A program made the translations under genes and the position numbers. A model generated the notes under the pieces. The model made no database searches. It had not been told where the DNA came from and saw only the letters and a list, made by a program, of their open reading frames with translations. 32,949 bases of DNA from Candidatus Saccharimonadota bacterium (GTDB lineage Bacteria > Patescibacteriota > Saccharimonadia > Saccharimonadales > UBA4665). Where the stretch lies: NCBI GenBank assembly GCA_028289125.1, contig JAQGGZ010000003.1, positions 1-32,949 on the forward strand, written 5' to 3'. Numbering within the stretch: the first letter of the stretch is position 1; each line of letters opens with the position of its first letter. Positions 16,358-23,593 of the stretch are shown piece after piece.

Positions 16358-16446
16358 GGGGAAGGCGGAGTTGGGGCGGGGCGATAGAGGATGTCACAGA
16401 AATCGTGACTATCATATCGCCCCGCCGGCAACTCAACGTCTTCCCC
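16358..16446 (-). repeat. Long imperfect 3' hairpin after the 90-aa membrane gene
   Basis: Nested arms: GGGGAAG/CTTCCCC (16358-16364, 16440-16446), GAGTTG/CAACTC, a perfect 12-bp GGCGGGGCGATA/TATCGCCCCGCC (16375-16386, 16415-16426), and apical GTCAC/GTGAC. Confidence 0.7.
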
Positions 16447-16554
16447 GTGATGGGTACCGTGCGTTCCAAGGGCGAACCTTGGGCGTACAGGCCGTGTTCT
16501 ACGAGCGGGTCAGGCTGGAGGGATGGGACGGGTGGATCGCGCCAGAGGCGGGTA

Positions 16555-16827
16555 TTACTCGCCCGAGCTGATGCGATTGCGCGTGCGGGTGCGACCCACG
16601 ATCAGGCCGAGGATGCCACCACCGCCCATGACGAGCGAGAGGAGCAGCAACTCCAGGATCAGAAGGATCAGCCCCCACCACGGGTGACCCTCGAAGCGGA
16701 TCAGATCCACCGGGTAGAAGAGCCAGTCGAGCAGCTTGAGAAAGAACACGTAGAACGGGTTGTTCGTATCGGTCGGCGCGGGCGCGTCGGCGAGCACCTG
16801 GAACACGGAACCATCTGTCATCGTCAT
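16555..16827 (-). CDS. Two-helix membrane microprotein, 90 aa (copy 2)
   Basis: 90 residues. A hydrophilic N-terminus (MTMTDGSVFQVLADAPAPTD) precedes NPFYVFFLKLLDWLFYPVDL and WWGLILLILELLLLSLVMGGGG, ending in a basic GRTRTRNRISSGE. It is paralogous to copy 1 but has a longer N-terminus. AAGGAG is seven bases before the ATG. Promoter and leader match those of copy 1, so the whole transcription unit, not just the coding region, appears duplicated. Confidence 0.75.
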   Translation of the reverse strand: MTMTDGSVFQVLADAPAPTDTNNPFYVFFLKLLDWLFYPVDLIRFEGHPWWGLILLILELLLLSLVMGGGGILGLIVGRTRTRNRISSGE

Positions 16828-16896
16828 CGAAAAACTCCTTGTCGGGGGGGTGAGACGGGACCACCCTACCATACCATTTTTTAGTTAGTTATGCAA
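16828..16896 (-). promoter_or_regulatory. Promoter and leader (copy 2)
   Basis: On the minus strand: TTGCAT (16896-16891), 17 bp, TATGGT (16873-16868). The leader begins GTCCCGTC, then a C run, then CCCCGACAAGGAG, matching copy 1. Confidence 0.65.
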
Positions 16897-16963
16897 GGTT
16901 GTTTCGTGCTTTAGGACAGCTGCCCGACCGAGGGTAGCTATTCAAAAAAACGAAAGCAGCGAG

Positions 16964-17059
16964 GGTTGGTACAGCAGACAGATCACAGAGGGTATATAGA
17001 ATAAGCCGAGGCTCATCCCGACCGCATACACACTCTGTGACCCGCCTGCCGCACCAACC
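16964..17059 (-). repeat. Long imperfect 3' hairpin with panhandle arm (209-aa gene)
   Basis: GGTTGGT/ACCAACC, GCAG/CTGC and TCACAGAG/CTCTGTGA pair over 96 nt. GCAGACAGATCACAGAG (16974-16990) is also complementary, with one bulge, to the leader segment 17865-17882, so 3' hairpin and 5'-3' pairing are alternatives. Confidence 0.7.
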
Positions 17060-17105
17060 GGTGAGCACTCCCCCTGAAGTTCAGTTGGTGAAGCGCACGA
17101 TGGTG

Positions 17106-17735
17106 CTAACCGCGGACGCGGAACCCGAAGAGGGGGGCACGTCTGCCGAGCAGGTGAGCGAGTTCCGGGGCGACGCCGATGGACATGGCGACGAACGGGG
17201 CGTCACTCTCTTCTCCTCCGACCCAGGGGATGGAGGAGTCGGCACTGCCGAACAGGTGGACGTCGCGCATGTTGTGCTTCCTGGCCAGCTCGAGGACACG
17301 TTCGTTGGTCGGGTGACCATCGGACTGGTGCAGGGCCTCTAGCTCCTTGAGGAACGCCTCCACGTCCGGCTTCGGGTTGAGCTCGGCGTCGAGCGTGTGG
17401 CGGATGCTCGCGAGCAGGTGCTCGATGACGATCTCCATCAGCTCGTGCATCCGCGTCTCGGCGTGCGGGTGGTGGTACGTGACGTCGATCTTGAGCCTGA
17501 TTCGCGTGGTGTCGCTGGTCTTCCCGCGCTTGACGTCATGGCGGCTCATGCCATCACCCGGCAGGAAGTCATCGGCTCCGGCGAGCAGACGCAGGCAGTC
17601 CCGGATGATCACGTCCTGGATGTCCATCAGGATCCAATTGAACATCGTCAGGTCGAAGTCCGGACGGGTGTCCTCGATATCGAGCGACAGCGTTGCACTC
17701 CCGAGAGCGAACTCGAAAGTGATGTCCTTCTGCAT
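17106..17735 (-). CDS. Hypothetical cytoplasmic protein, 209 aa
   Basis: 209 residues, no signal or membrane helix. An acidic N-terminal half (EFALGSATLSLDIEDTRPDFD) is followed by a His-rich helix (TYHHPHAETRMHELMEIVIEHLL) and a C-terminal region with VHLFGSADSSIPWVGGEES and a basic tail. A GGGGGGAGAGG tract precedes the ATG. The family is not recognised. Single-gene unit with a type II leader. Confidence 0.7.
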   Translation of the reverse strand: MQKDITFEFALGSATLSLDIEDTRPDFDLTMFNWILMDIQDVIIRDCLRLLAGADDFLPGDGMSRHDVKRGKTSDTTRIRLKIDVTYHHPHAETRMHELMEIVIEHLLASIRHTLDAELNPKPDVEAFLKELEALHQSDGHPTNERVLELARKHNMRDVHLFGSADSSIPWVGGEESDAPFVAMSIGVAPELAHLLGRRAPLFGFRVRG

Positions 17736-17926
17736 GGCGAATACCTCTCCCCCCTGTCTCGGCGTGGTGCGTCGGAGCGCCGCTAGCGTTAGCTAGTGTG
17801 TATATGGATACACAAGACCAGGAACCGGCTCACGCTGGTGAGCAGGTTTCCGGCCTCGTGTATTCTCTGTGAATCTGTCTGCTAATGTTCTTCGGAGACC
17901 GAAGCCTCAACGAATACTATATTATA
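17736..17926 (-). promoter_or_regulatory. Type II cassette promoter and leader (209-aa gene)
   Basis: A perfect TATAAT -10 on the minus strand (17926-17921) with a weak -35. The 5'-terminal hairpin is TTCG..GAG/CTC..CGAA (plus strand 17890-17915). The panhandle arm is 17865-17882. A long leader hairpin with regular mismatches runs over 17808-17863 (ATACAC/GTGTAT ends, CTCAC/GTGAG core). Confidence 0.65.
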
Positions 17927-17967
17927 ACATCGTAATATGTCTTTTACCAGGGTTGGGCCGCTCATGC

Positions 17968-18115
17968 TTGCGTATTGTTGTCACACCCCAGATAATGAGC
18001 CCTGATTGGGTTTCAATCTGTTCTTTAACAGCGTTAGGTCAGACATATCGTGATTTTAAAAGCCGCGAAATGCCTGACCTAACAAGGGGTGAGGGGGAAA
18101 TGAAAGGCAGTGCTG
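17968..18115 (+). promoter_or_regulatory. Promoter and leader of the OMP decarboxylase-like gene
   Basis: TTGCGT (17968-17973), 17 bp, GATAAT (17991-17996). The leader starts near a small hairpin GATTG/CAATC; TGATTGGGT (18003-18011) is complementary to 18911-18919 after the gene. A 10-bp inverted repeat GTTAGGTCAG/CTGACCTAAC (18033-18083) follows, then purine-rich Shine-Dalgarno sequence. Confidence 0.6.
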
Positions 18116-18847
18116 ATGTCGAACGCATCGAAAACCGTCATCTGGAGCGCGGATGTCGAGGAGGAGACCTTGTTCAAGGTCCTCGCCAGCGACAGCCCAC
18201 TCCAGTATGTCAAGCTGGATCGGTTGTACCTGACCGGTCACGGCCTGGTGGCCATCGCGGCCGTCCAGGAGCTCGGCTTCAAGGTGTTCGCCGACGCGAA
18301 GATCGCCGAGGTCCCGACCAAGGTCGTCGAACTCGCCAAGCTGCACCTGCGGTACCGACCGTGGATGCTCAACGTGATGGCGACCATCTGCTCGACGGGC
18401 CTCATGGCGCCCGAGGACAAGAAGAAGACCGATGGGCTCAAGCGCTTCGCTGACCTGTGCCGCGACGCTGACACGCGTTCGTGCGCCGTCACGGTGCTCA
18501 CCAGCAAGAGCCCGGGACTCGTCGGTCGGGAGTTCAACCGTCGTACACCCGTCGACCAGGTGCTGACGTACTGCGAACTGCTGCTGGCGGCCGGCTTCAC
18601 CGACGTGGTTTGTTCGGCGCAGGAGGCCTCGGCCATCAGGTCCGAGCCGCGTTTCGACGGGCTCGAGCTCAACACGCCGGGCATCCGCCTGCCGGGCAGC
18701 GACGCACGCGATCAGCAGCGCATCACCACCCCGGCGGCAGCCATCGCGGCAGGGGCAACCCGGCTCGTGATCGGCAGCGATCTGACCAACGGTGACTTCA
18801 CGGAGAACTTCCGACGGGTCGCCGCCAACCTCGACAACAAGGAGTAG
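18116..18847 (+). CDS. Divergent orotidine-5'-phosphate decarboxylase-like protein
   Basis: 243 residues with a PyrF-type TIM barrel layout: VIWSADVEEE, KLDRLYLTGHG, KVFADAKIAEVPTKV (DxKxxD region), TVLTSKSP, and the C-terminal TPGIRLPGSDARDQQRI..TPAAAIAAGATRLVIGSDLT. The catalytic Asp-x-Lys is kept but the second Asp is Glu, and the phosphate-binding Arg of VxGR is Ser, so OMP decarboxylase activity is doubtful. A related barrel fold (KGPDC-type) is possible. AAAGG lies eight bases before the chosen ATG; a GTG at 18110 is an alternative. No other pyrimidine gene is nearby. Confidence 0.8.
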   Translation: MSNASKTVIWSADVEEETLFKVLASDSPLQYVKLDRLYLTGHGLVAIAAVQELGFKVFADAKIAEVPTKVVELAKLHLRYRPWMLNVMATICSTGLMAPEDKKKTDGLKRFADLCRDADTRSCAVTVLTSKSPGLVGREFNRRTPVDQVLTYCELLLAAGFTDVVCSAQEASAIRSEPRFDGLELNTPGIRLPGSDARDQQRITTPAAAIAAGATRLVIGSDLTNGDFTENFRRVAANLDNKE

Positions 18848-18910
18848 GACGTGACTGCACGAACGATCCTGGATCACCCTGGATATCCGCGGGCCTAGTG
18901 CCACCCGGAC

Positions 18911-19018
18911 ACCCAATCACTCACGAATTGTCAGCTCCGCACCTGGAGTGCCCCTTGGGGCTTGAATGACAATTCGTGATTGATCCAAAGACAATAGGAA
19001 AACTGTTGTTTTTGGATC
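18911..19018 (+). repeat. 3' structure of the OMP decarboxylase-like gene
   Basis: ACCCAATCA (18911-18919) is the panhandle arm to 18003-18011. A perfect 13-bp TCACGAATTGTCA/TGACAATTCGTGA stem (18921-18933, 18967-18979) encloses two inner hairpins (CTCC/GGAG and GCCCC/GGGGC). A further hairpin GATCCAAA/TTTGGATC (18982-19018) is T-rich on its 3' side and may terminate. Confidence 0.65.
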
Positions 19019-19024
19019 GATATA

Positions 19025-19168
19025 CAATCCGCTAAATGCACAAATACTATTTATGCGCTTGGGGGATTGCCAGGTGGGGAGGGGAATGTAATAGGGTATG
19101 TGATGGCTGCATAAGCAGGCCAAGACAGGGACACTACGCCACCTCCACCCCACCTGGAGTCCTCTATG
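19025..19168 (-). repeat. 3' structure of the 215-aa gene: panhandle arm, long hairpin, CCCC hairpin
   Basis: TCCTCTATG (19160-19168) is an inverted copy of 19943-19951 in the leader. A long hairpin CCAGGTGGGG/CCCCACCTGG spans 19070-19157. The conserved CCCC hairpin (19025-19069) reads CAATCCCCCAAGCGCA on the transcript strand, with GGATTG closing it. Confidence 0.65.
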
Positions 19169-19190
19169 CACCGACGTCTCACGACGATGG

Positions 19191-19838
19191 TTACTGCTCG
19201 GGATGCTCCCTGATCTGGATCTCACCGTCCGGCGTCTCTTCGATGTCGAAGAAGGCCTCATGGTCGAGCGCTGTCAGCGGGAACTTCTCGTTCCACATCG
19301 GCGAATCGCCCGTGGAGAGCTCGACGAAAGGAACGGTCAGCAGTTCACCCGACTGGGCGCGTACGAACCACAGATGTTCCTTCTCGACGATGCCGACTTC
19401 ATCGACCTCGCATTCGCGCATGATCAGACCGGCGCCTATGAACAGCTTGTAGTAGCTGTGGCTATGGGTCAGGATCTGTGTGCTCACGTAGACGTACGTA
19501 CCGTCTGCCGCGCGGCCAAGCCAGACCGGGATACGGTCCTTGGGCAGCTCGACGATGTTGAGCAGGGCCAACGGCGGTTGGTTCTCCTGGCGGAAGAACA
19601 CCTGCCCGTTGAAGTAGATCACATCGGACTGACAGCGAAGAGTGCCCACCGCGTTGCCGACAGGGCTCTCGAAGGTGATGTCGTGGTAGTACTCCGTACC
19701 GACGAACCCCGTAATGGTCACCGCGACGTACTGCTCACCGTCGGGGCTGTACACGAGGTCACCGTGCTCGGTGGGCGCGCCGTCCGACCGATAGATGAAC
19801 TCCGCTCCATCACGGGCGACGAACTGAGTAGCAGACAT
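19191..19838 (-). CDS. Hypothetical beta-rich protein, 215 aa
   Basis: 215 residues, no signal or membrane helix, acidic. Repeated strand-like segments (EQYVAVTITGFVG, DVIYFNGQVFFRQ, GTYVYVSTQILTH, EHLWFVRAQSGELLTVPF) suggest a beta-sandwich or barrel. GGAAGGAA precedes the ATG. The family is not recognised. Single-gene type I cassette. Confidence 0.7.
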   Translation of the reverse strand: MSATQFVARDGAEFIYRSDGAPTEHGDLVYSPDGEQYVAVTITGFVGTEYYHDITFESPVGNAVGTLRCQSDVIYFNGQVFFRQENQPPLALLNIVELPKDRIPVWLGRAADGTYVYVSTQILTHSHSYYKLFIGAGLIMRECEVDEVGIVEKEHLWFVRAQSGELLTVPFVELSTGDSPMWNEKFPLTALDHEAFFDIEETPDGEIQIREHPEQ

Positions 19839-20026
19839 TGCAGTGGTTCCTTCCAGGGTTGGATATTGCAGGGTGTGAGAATCTGTTGAGAGACGGCCGA
19901 CACAACACCATTTTGTTATGTGGACTGCTTCTCAACAGATATCATAGAGGATAATTTAAGGTACCTCGGAACCGTCAGGCTCGACGAAGATTTGTATATT
20001 CTACAATCTCATATAATGATTGTCAA
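19839..20026 (-). promoter_or_regulatory. Type I cassette promoter and leader (215-aa gene)
   Basis: On the minus strand: TTGACA (20026-20021), 17 bp, TAGAAT (20003-19998). The 5' hairpin CTTCG/CGAGG (plus strand 19964-19988) is followed by TACCTTAA. The panhandle arm is 19943-19951; the leader hairpin has 11-bp ends ATCTGTTGAGA/TCTCAACAGAT (19881-19940). Confidence 0.72.
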
Positions 20027-20028
20027 TA

Positions 20029-20493
20029 TTACGACAACGACTGGCCGGCAATTCCAGCTACCGCGCGTGCCGCCTCAATCCCGAACCGGGCTACTACCAG
20101 TTCCGGTACATCCGCCACCATACCCTCATACCGCTCAAAAGTGAACGTCGGCAGCACTTCGGCCGCCCCCAGCACTAGTCGCGTGACGCGCGAATCAACG
20201 TGCGCCACGCCCAGCGTCGGTTTACCTAGGCGGGTCGCTTCGGCCAATTCCCAGCCGAGTCCGATGGCCGGGTAATCACAGACGGCTACGAACATATCGC
20301 AGTCCGCAACGCAGTGCCCGATATCCCAGTTATAGACGTCGCCGGACGTGCCGGCGGTCAGACCGACGAAATCGAAGACGTTGAAGCGTTCACGGAGGGT
20401 GTCTTTAAGCGCATCGACTTCGTCGACGAAAGCTTCGGGAGCTGCCGTCAGGCCGCAGCCGACATACAGATTGAGTCGGTCAGGTGTAGTCAT
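20029..20493 (-). CDS. Nucleoside 2-deoxyribosyltransferase-like protein
   Basis: 154 residues with the family layout: LNLYVGCGLTAAP at the N-terminus, DVYNWDIGHCVADCDMFVAVCDYPAIGLGWELAEATRLGKPTLGV in the middle. GLGWELAEA contains the usual catalytic Glu, and the Asp-rich NWDIGHCVADCDM matches the nucleotide-binding stretch. The family cleaves or transfers deoxyribose from nucleosides or handles modified nucleotides; which of these applies here is unknown. An AAAGGAAC sequence precedes the ATG. Its stop lies two bases from the -35 of the downstream cassette. Confidence 0.8.
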   Translation of the reverse strand: MTTPDRLNLYVGCGLTAAPEAFVDEVDALKDTLRERFNVFDFVGLTAGTSGDVYNWDIGHCVADCDMFVAVCDYPAIGLGWELAEATRLGKPTLGVAHVDSRVTRLVLGAAEVLPTFTFERYEGMVADVPELVVARFGIEAARAVAGIAGQSLS

Positions 20494-20597
20494 GGGAGAT
20501 AGTTCCTTTACTTAATGTCCGCAGTATTGCAAAGCTTGTGAAGCATTTCCAGGGTAGGCGACTACCCTAAACCGCAGCACCGGTATACCATACACTC

Positions 20598-21305
20598 ATG
20601 CATATGAACCAATTGCACCCTGTGCGGTGGCAGATTCTGGATGATCTCCGACACCGAGAGTCGGCGCGGTACAGTGACTTACAAAAACCGAGCGGCCTTG
20701 ACAGCGATGTCTTCAAGTTCCATATCAAGAATCTGCTGGCAAACGGTTGGATCCAAAAGAATGACACGGGGGAATACGCCCTGACCGCTGCCGGCAAGGA
20801 ATTCGCCAACAATCTCGACGATGATAGGCGCACGACCAAGAAGCAGCCCAAACTATCCATCATCATCCATGCCAAGCGTACGAATAGCGGCCGGGAGGAG
20901 TTCCTGTTCCAGAAACGCCAGCGCAACCCGTATTGGGGCTACTGGGGCCATATAGGCGGAGCGATTCCGTGGGGGCAGGAACCGGAAGACGTCGCCGCCA
21001 GCGAACTGCTCAAACAGACCGGCCTGAAAGCCACGCTTTCCCTCAAGGCGTTTTACCGCCAGCGCGACTACGCCAAAGGCAGCGGCGACCTGCTTGAAGA
21101 CAAATTGTTCGTAATCATCGATGCCACTGACGTGCAGGGTGTAATACAAAATGATTGGCCCGGTGGACATTCGGCGTGGATGACGTTGTCGGAAGTCCAG
21201 GCAGCCGAGCCCTATTTTCTGTCCATACCGCATGTCATCAAGATGATACAGGACGGCGAGACGTACCGCTCAAACCGGATCGATTACGCATCAGACCAAT
21301 ACTGA
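20598..21305 (+). CDS. Winged-helix plus Nudix-fold fusion protein
   Basis: 235 residues. An N-terminal winged-helix domain (about 5-75: RWQILDDLRHRESARYSDLQ, FKFHIKNLLANGWIQ, YALTAAGKEFANNL) is joined to a Nudix-fold domain (about 85-225). The Nudix box region, GGAIPWGQEPEDVAASELLKQTGL, keeps GX5E but lacks the REUXEE core (SELLKQ), so hydrolysis is unlikely and a ligand-sensing role as in NrtR-type regulators is more probable. TACCAT ends six bases before the ATG, suggesting a leaderless mRNA. Confidence 0.85.
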   Translation: MHMNQLHPVRWQILDDLRHRESARYSDLQKPSGLDSDVFKFHIKNLLANGWIQKNDTGEYALTAAGKEFANNLDDDRRTTKKQPKLSIIIHAKRTNSGREEFLFQKRQRNPYWGYWGHIGGAIPWGQEPEDVAASELLKQTGLKATLSLKAFYRQRDYAKGSGDLLEDKLFVIIDATDVQGVIQNDWPGGHSAWMTLSEVQAAEPYFLSIPHVIKMIQDGETYRSNRIDYASDQY

Positions 21306-21328
21306 TATTCTCCATTTTCACTGTCCGT

Positions 21329-21362
21329 GACGGTCCCGCCCGTCAGGCTCAATTCCTTGAGC
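21329..21362 (+). terminator. Two small hairpins after the Nudix-like gene
   Basis: TGACGG/CCGTCA (21329-21346) and GCTCAA-TTCC-TTGAGC (21347-21362) lie back to back. There is no T run, so termination is uncertain. Confidence 0.4.
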
Positions 21363-21374
21363 GCAAGGGGTAGG

Positions 21375-21519
21375 GACAGAGTAAAGACGAGGGTAGGGGG
21401 TAGGGGGAGGAGGGACACATTACTGTGCATTGATTCCTCGTCGCCCGGGCGGCAAGATAAAGCATAAGAGGACCAAAATCGGTCGCCATATGCACCAGGA
21501 TATACCTGTCCTTGCCGCC
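21375..21519 (-). repeat. 3' structure of the 100-aa membrane gene: 15-bp panhandle arm and hairpin
   Basis: GACAGAGTAAAGACG (21375-21389) is a perfect 15-bp inverted copy of 21913-21927 in the leader. Between stop and arm is a hairpin with 9-bp ends GGCGGCAAG/CTTGCCGCC (21448-21519) and an inner GACC/GGTC. Confidence 0.72.
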
Positions 21520-21534
21520 GCCTCCGGTGGTTAA

Positions 21535-21837
21535 TCATGCGCGGACTGTATGCCGAAACTTGTAGATTCGGTAAGCCCGAGCTGCCATGACGGGAACCGC
21601 GATTGGCCAGAACACCGCCGCGATAGACGATCCGATGAGCAGGATCACCGTCATGAAGATGGCGACGACGATCTGCAGTGCCAAGGCACCAAAGCGCCGT
21701 TCGTGCCACGTCGTCGCGATGTCACGCAGTTCTGACTTGAGGTCAAAACGGGTGTAGCTGACGTACAGGTTGAGCGCGATGAGCGTGAAGAACGCACACC
21801 AGACAACGGCGTTGTACCACGGGTTGGTCCAGAACAT
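21535..21837 (-). CDS. Small membrane protein, 100 aa
   Basis: 100 residues from MFWTNPWYNAVVWCAFFTLI. Two or three hydrophobic segments are seen (NAVVWCAFFTLIALNLYV, ALALQIVVAIFMTVILLIG, and SIAAVFWPIAVPVMA), with a charged loop DLKSELRDIATTWHERR between. A GTG start at 21882 would place the start inside the leader hairpin and is rejected, but the Shine-Dalgarno for 21837 is weak (GGAAC). The family is not recognised. Confidence 0.65.
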   Translation of the reverse strand: MFWTNPWYNAVVWCAFFTLIALNLYVSYTRFDLKSELRDIATTWHERRFGALALQIVVAIFMTVILLIGSSIAAVFWPIAVPVMAARAYRIYKFRHTVRA

Positions 21838-21993
21838 GGTTGTTCCAATCTCGAAGGGGGTTGAATCGAACTTGCTGGTCACAAATGTATGACTACTAAG
21901 CCCGATTCAACGCGTCTTTACTCTGTCAAGGTGCTTCGGAGCATTCGCTCAACGAAGTATGAATATTTTATCATAACCGCTGTTATTTGTCAA
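21838..21993 (-). promoter_or_regulatory. Type II cassette promoter and leader (100-aa membrane gene)
   Basis: On the minus strand: TTGACA (21993-21988), 17 bp, TAAAAT (21970-21965). The 5' hairpin CTTCG-tt-GAGC/GCTC-CGAAG (plus strand 21933-21957) is followed by CACCTTGACA. The panhandle arm is 21913-21927. The leader hairpin TTGAATCG/CGATTCAA (21861-21910) has regularly spaced internal loops. Confidence 0.75.
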
Positions 21994-22040
21994 TCGTGTA
22001 CTAGAGAGGGTTATAACGGTGTAGACCGCTTAAGCATTAA

Positions 22041-22075
22041 TTTACTTATAATTTATTTATGTTATGATTTGCTTA
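22041..22075 (+). promoter_or_regulatory. Promoter of the 450-aa membrane protein gene
   Basis: TTTACT (22041-22046), 16 bp, TATGAT (22063-22068), then seven bases to the ATG at 22076. The ATG at 22064 lies inside the -10, so it cannot be the start if this promoter is used. Confidence 0.65.
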
Positions 22076-23428
22076 ATGAACCCCTCCGACCCACAGATAT
22101 CGGCCATCAAAGTATTTAAACATTTCGAACAAGCCATCGCCAAGATAAACATCTTTCCTTTAAGCAAAGATAATCTCAACATCCAGCAGGATGCCTACAA
22201 AAGACTGGCGACCAATGAAACCGACGAGGCATTTGAAACGTTCGCCGGTCTCGAACAGTCAAAGAAAGAACGTGATACCGACCAGCGGTTCGCGATAGAG
22301 TTCGGCAATGACGGCTTCATATTAGCCATCGAAGGAGTAGGGGACTTGTACGTCGCCTACGATGATATCGACACGACGGAAGCCAAGATTGCGCGCCAGA
22401 TCGTAATCGCTCTGACCATGCTCGCGAACGGGCAATTATGTAACCTGACAACGCTGCGTCGTGGCAAGGTCTGCGCCTCCGAACTGGTTTACAAAGAGAA
22501 GGCGGATGCCAAGCCGATAACCATCGGCGTCGACGGCAAATACCCACGCTTCATCCGATCGGACAGTCCGGACGACTACGAGGTGCACGTCTTGCGCAAT
22601 CAGTTCGCCCTCCAACCTGTACGCATGCCGGACCACTTCTTCATGCGCGCCTTGCGCGCCGACGGCAGCCCCCTGGTCATTCCTCGTGAATTCGAAAGCA
22701 ACGCCTTGACGCCTCTCACCAAGGCCCACCATGCCACCGTTATCAACGAAATCGGTAATAAGCTGCTCGGCGCCGAGGACGACAAGGATCTGTCGAGAAA
22801 AGTGTACAGCTCGTGGGTGTTCTGGCTGTTCTTCATCACGGTGGCAGCCGCTTGTTTCGGATACCTCCCAGATAACCTGGTGGACGGCGCTGCGCCGGTA
22901 ATCGGTATCGGTTCAGCTTTTGTGGCCGCGTATATTACCGGTCGGTATTTTGCCTATCTCGAAAAGGTACGCTTGGTCCGTCCGGATCATCCGCTTATTA
23001 AAGTCGACCAGCTACTGTCGTTCCAGAATGTGCTTCCAGTTTTACTGGCCCTCTGCCTGGGCGTGATACTTTTCAGTCTGAGTTTTCCGATTTTTGTGAC
23101 GAAGTCGGGTCATCAACTCGTTAGTTATTGGCAGTTGCCTCAGGTCATTTCGCCATTCGTATGGCTACCGGTGAGTTGTTTAGCAATGGCCTTGATTCTA
23201 AGTCTGATTCCGAAGATAGTGACGAGGATAACCGCGGCCGGGCTCGCCATTGCGGGCGTCGTAGGGGTGCTGATCGTAAACTTCGGTTTTACTTATGCCG
23301 GCGATGCGGTGAAAGTTCCGGAGCCGCAGACGACGATTGCGATTGCTTCGTACCTGATTGGGATTGTCTTGGCCGTGACGTTGATAGTCACGTACGTACG
23401 GGCCAAAAAGCTTACGACCTCGATTTAA
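22076..23428 (+). CDS. Polytopic membrane protein with soluble N-terminal domain, 450 aa
   Basis: 450 residues. The first 240 or so are soluble and polar, with a fold-like core (FAIEFGNDGFILAIEGVGDLYVAYDDID) and no recognised motif. About seven membrane helices follow, in the last 210 residues (WVFWLFFITVAAACFGYL, PVIGIGSAFVAAYITGRYF, VLPVLLALCLGVILFSLSF, and four more). The arrangement suggests a membrane sensor or transporter-like protein, but I do not recognise it. It is divergent from the 100-aa membrane gene. Confidence 0.75.
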   Translation: MNPSDPQISAIKVFKHFEQAIAKINIFPLSKDNLNIQQDAYKRLATNETDEAFETFAGLEQSKKERDTDQRFAIEFGNDGFILAIEGVGDLYVAYDDIDTTEAKIARQIVIALTMLANGQLCNLTTLRRGKVCASELVYKEKADAKPITIGVDGKYPRFIRSDSPDDYEVHVLRNQFALQPVRMPDHFFMRALRADGSPLVIPREFESNALTPLTKAHHATVINEIGNKLLGAEDDKDLSRKVYSSWVFWLFFITVAAACFGYLPDNLVDGAAPVIGIGSAFVAAYITGRYFAYLEKVRLVRPDHPLIKVDQLLSFQNVLPVLLALCLGVILFSLSFPIFVTKSGHQLVSYWQLPQVISPFVWLPVSCLAMALILSLIPKIVTRITAAGLAIAGVVGVLIVNFGFTYAGDAVKVPEPQTTIAIASYLIGIVLAVTLIVTYVRAKKLTTSI

Positions 23429-23498
23429 GCCACCTACAGATTTGCTTTTTCGCTGTTTCCAGCTCATCAGCGTGAGGCATACACTCACGGAAAGCGAG

Positions 23499-23583
23499 TA
23501 GGGAGAAATGCATGACGGACGACCGGAAAGGGTTTGCAGCGGGCTGCAACGTCTTTGGTGCTTGGACCTTTCCGGGGTCGTCC
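23499..23583 (-). repeat. 3' structure of the alpha-CTD-like gene: arm complementary to its RBS and start
   Basis: TAGGGAGAAATGCATGAC (23499-23516) is an inverted copy, with one bulge, of 24003-24021, which holds the Shine-Dalgarno and ATG of this gene. A 16-bp hairpin GGACGACCGGAAAGG/CCTTTCCGGgGTCGTCC (23517-23583) with an inner TGCAGC/GCTGCA lies between stop and arm. Confidence 0.75.
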
Positions 23584-23593
23584 ATCGTTAGCT

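Noticed and set aside
18033-18083. GTTAGGTCAG/CTGACCTAAC as an attC core
   Set aside because: The orientation is inverted relative to attC and it lies in a leader, before rather than after the gene.
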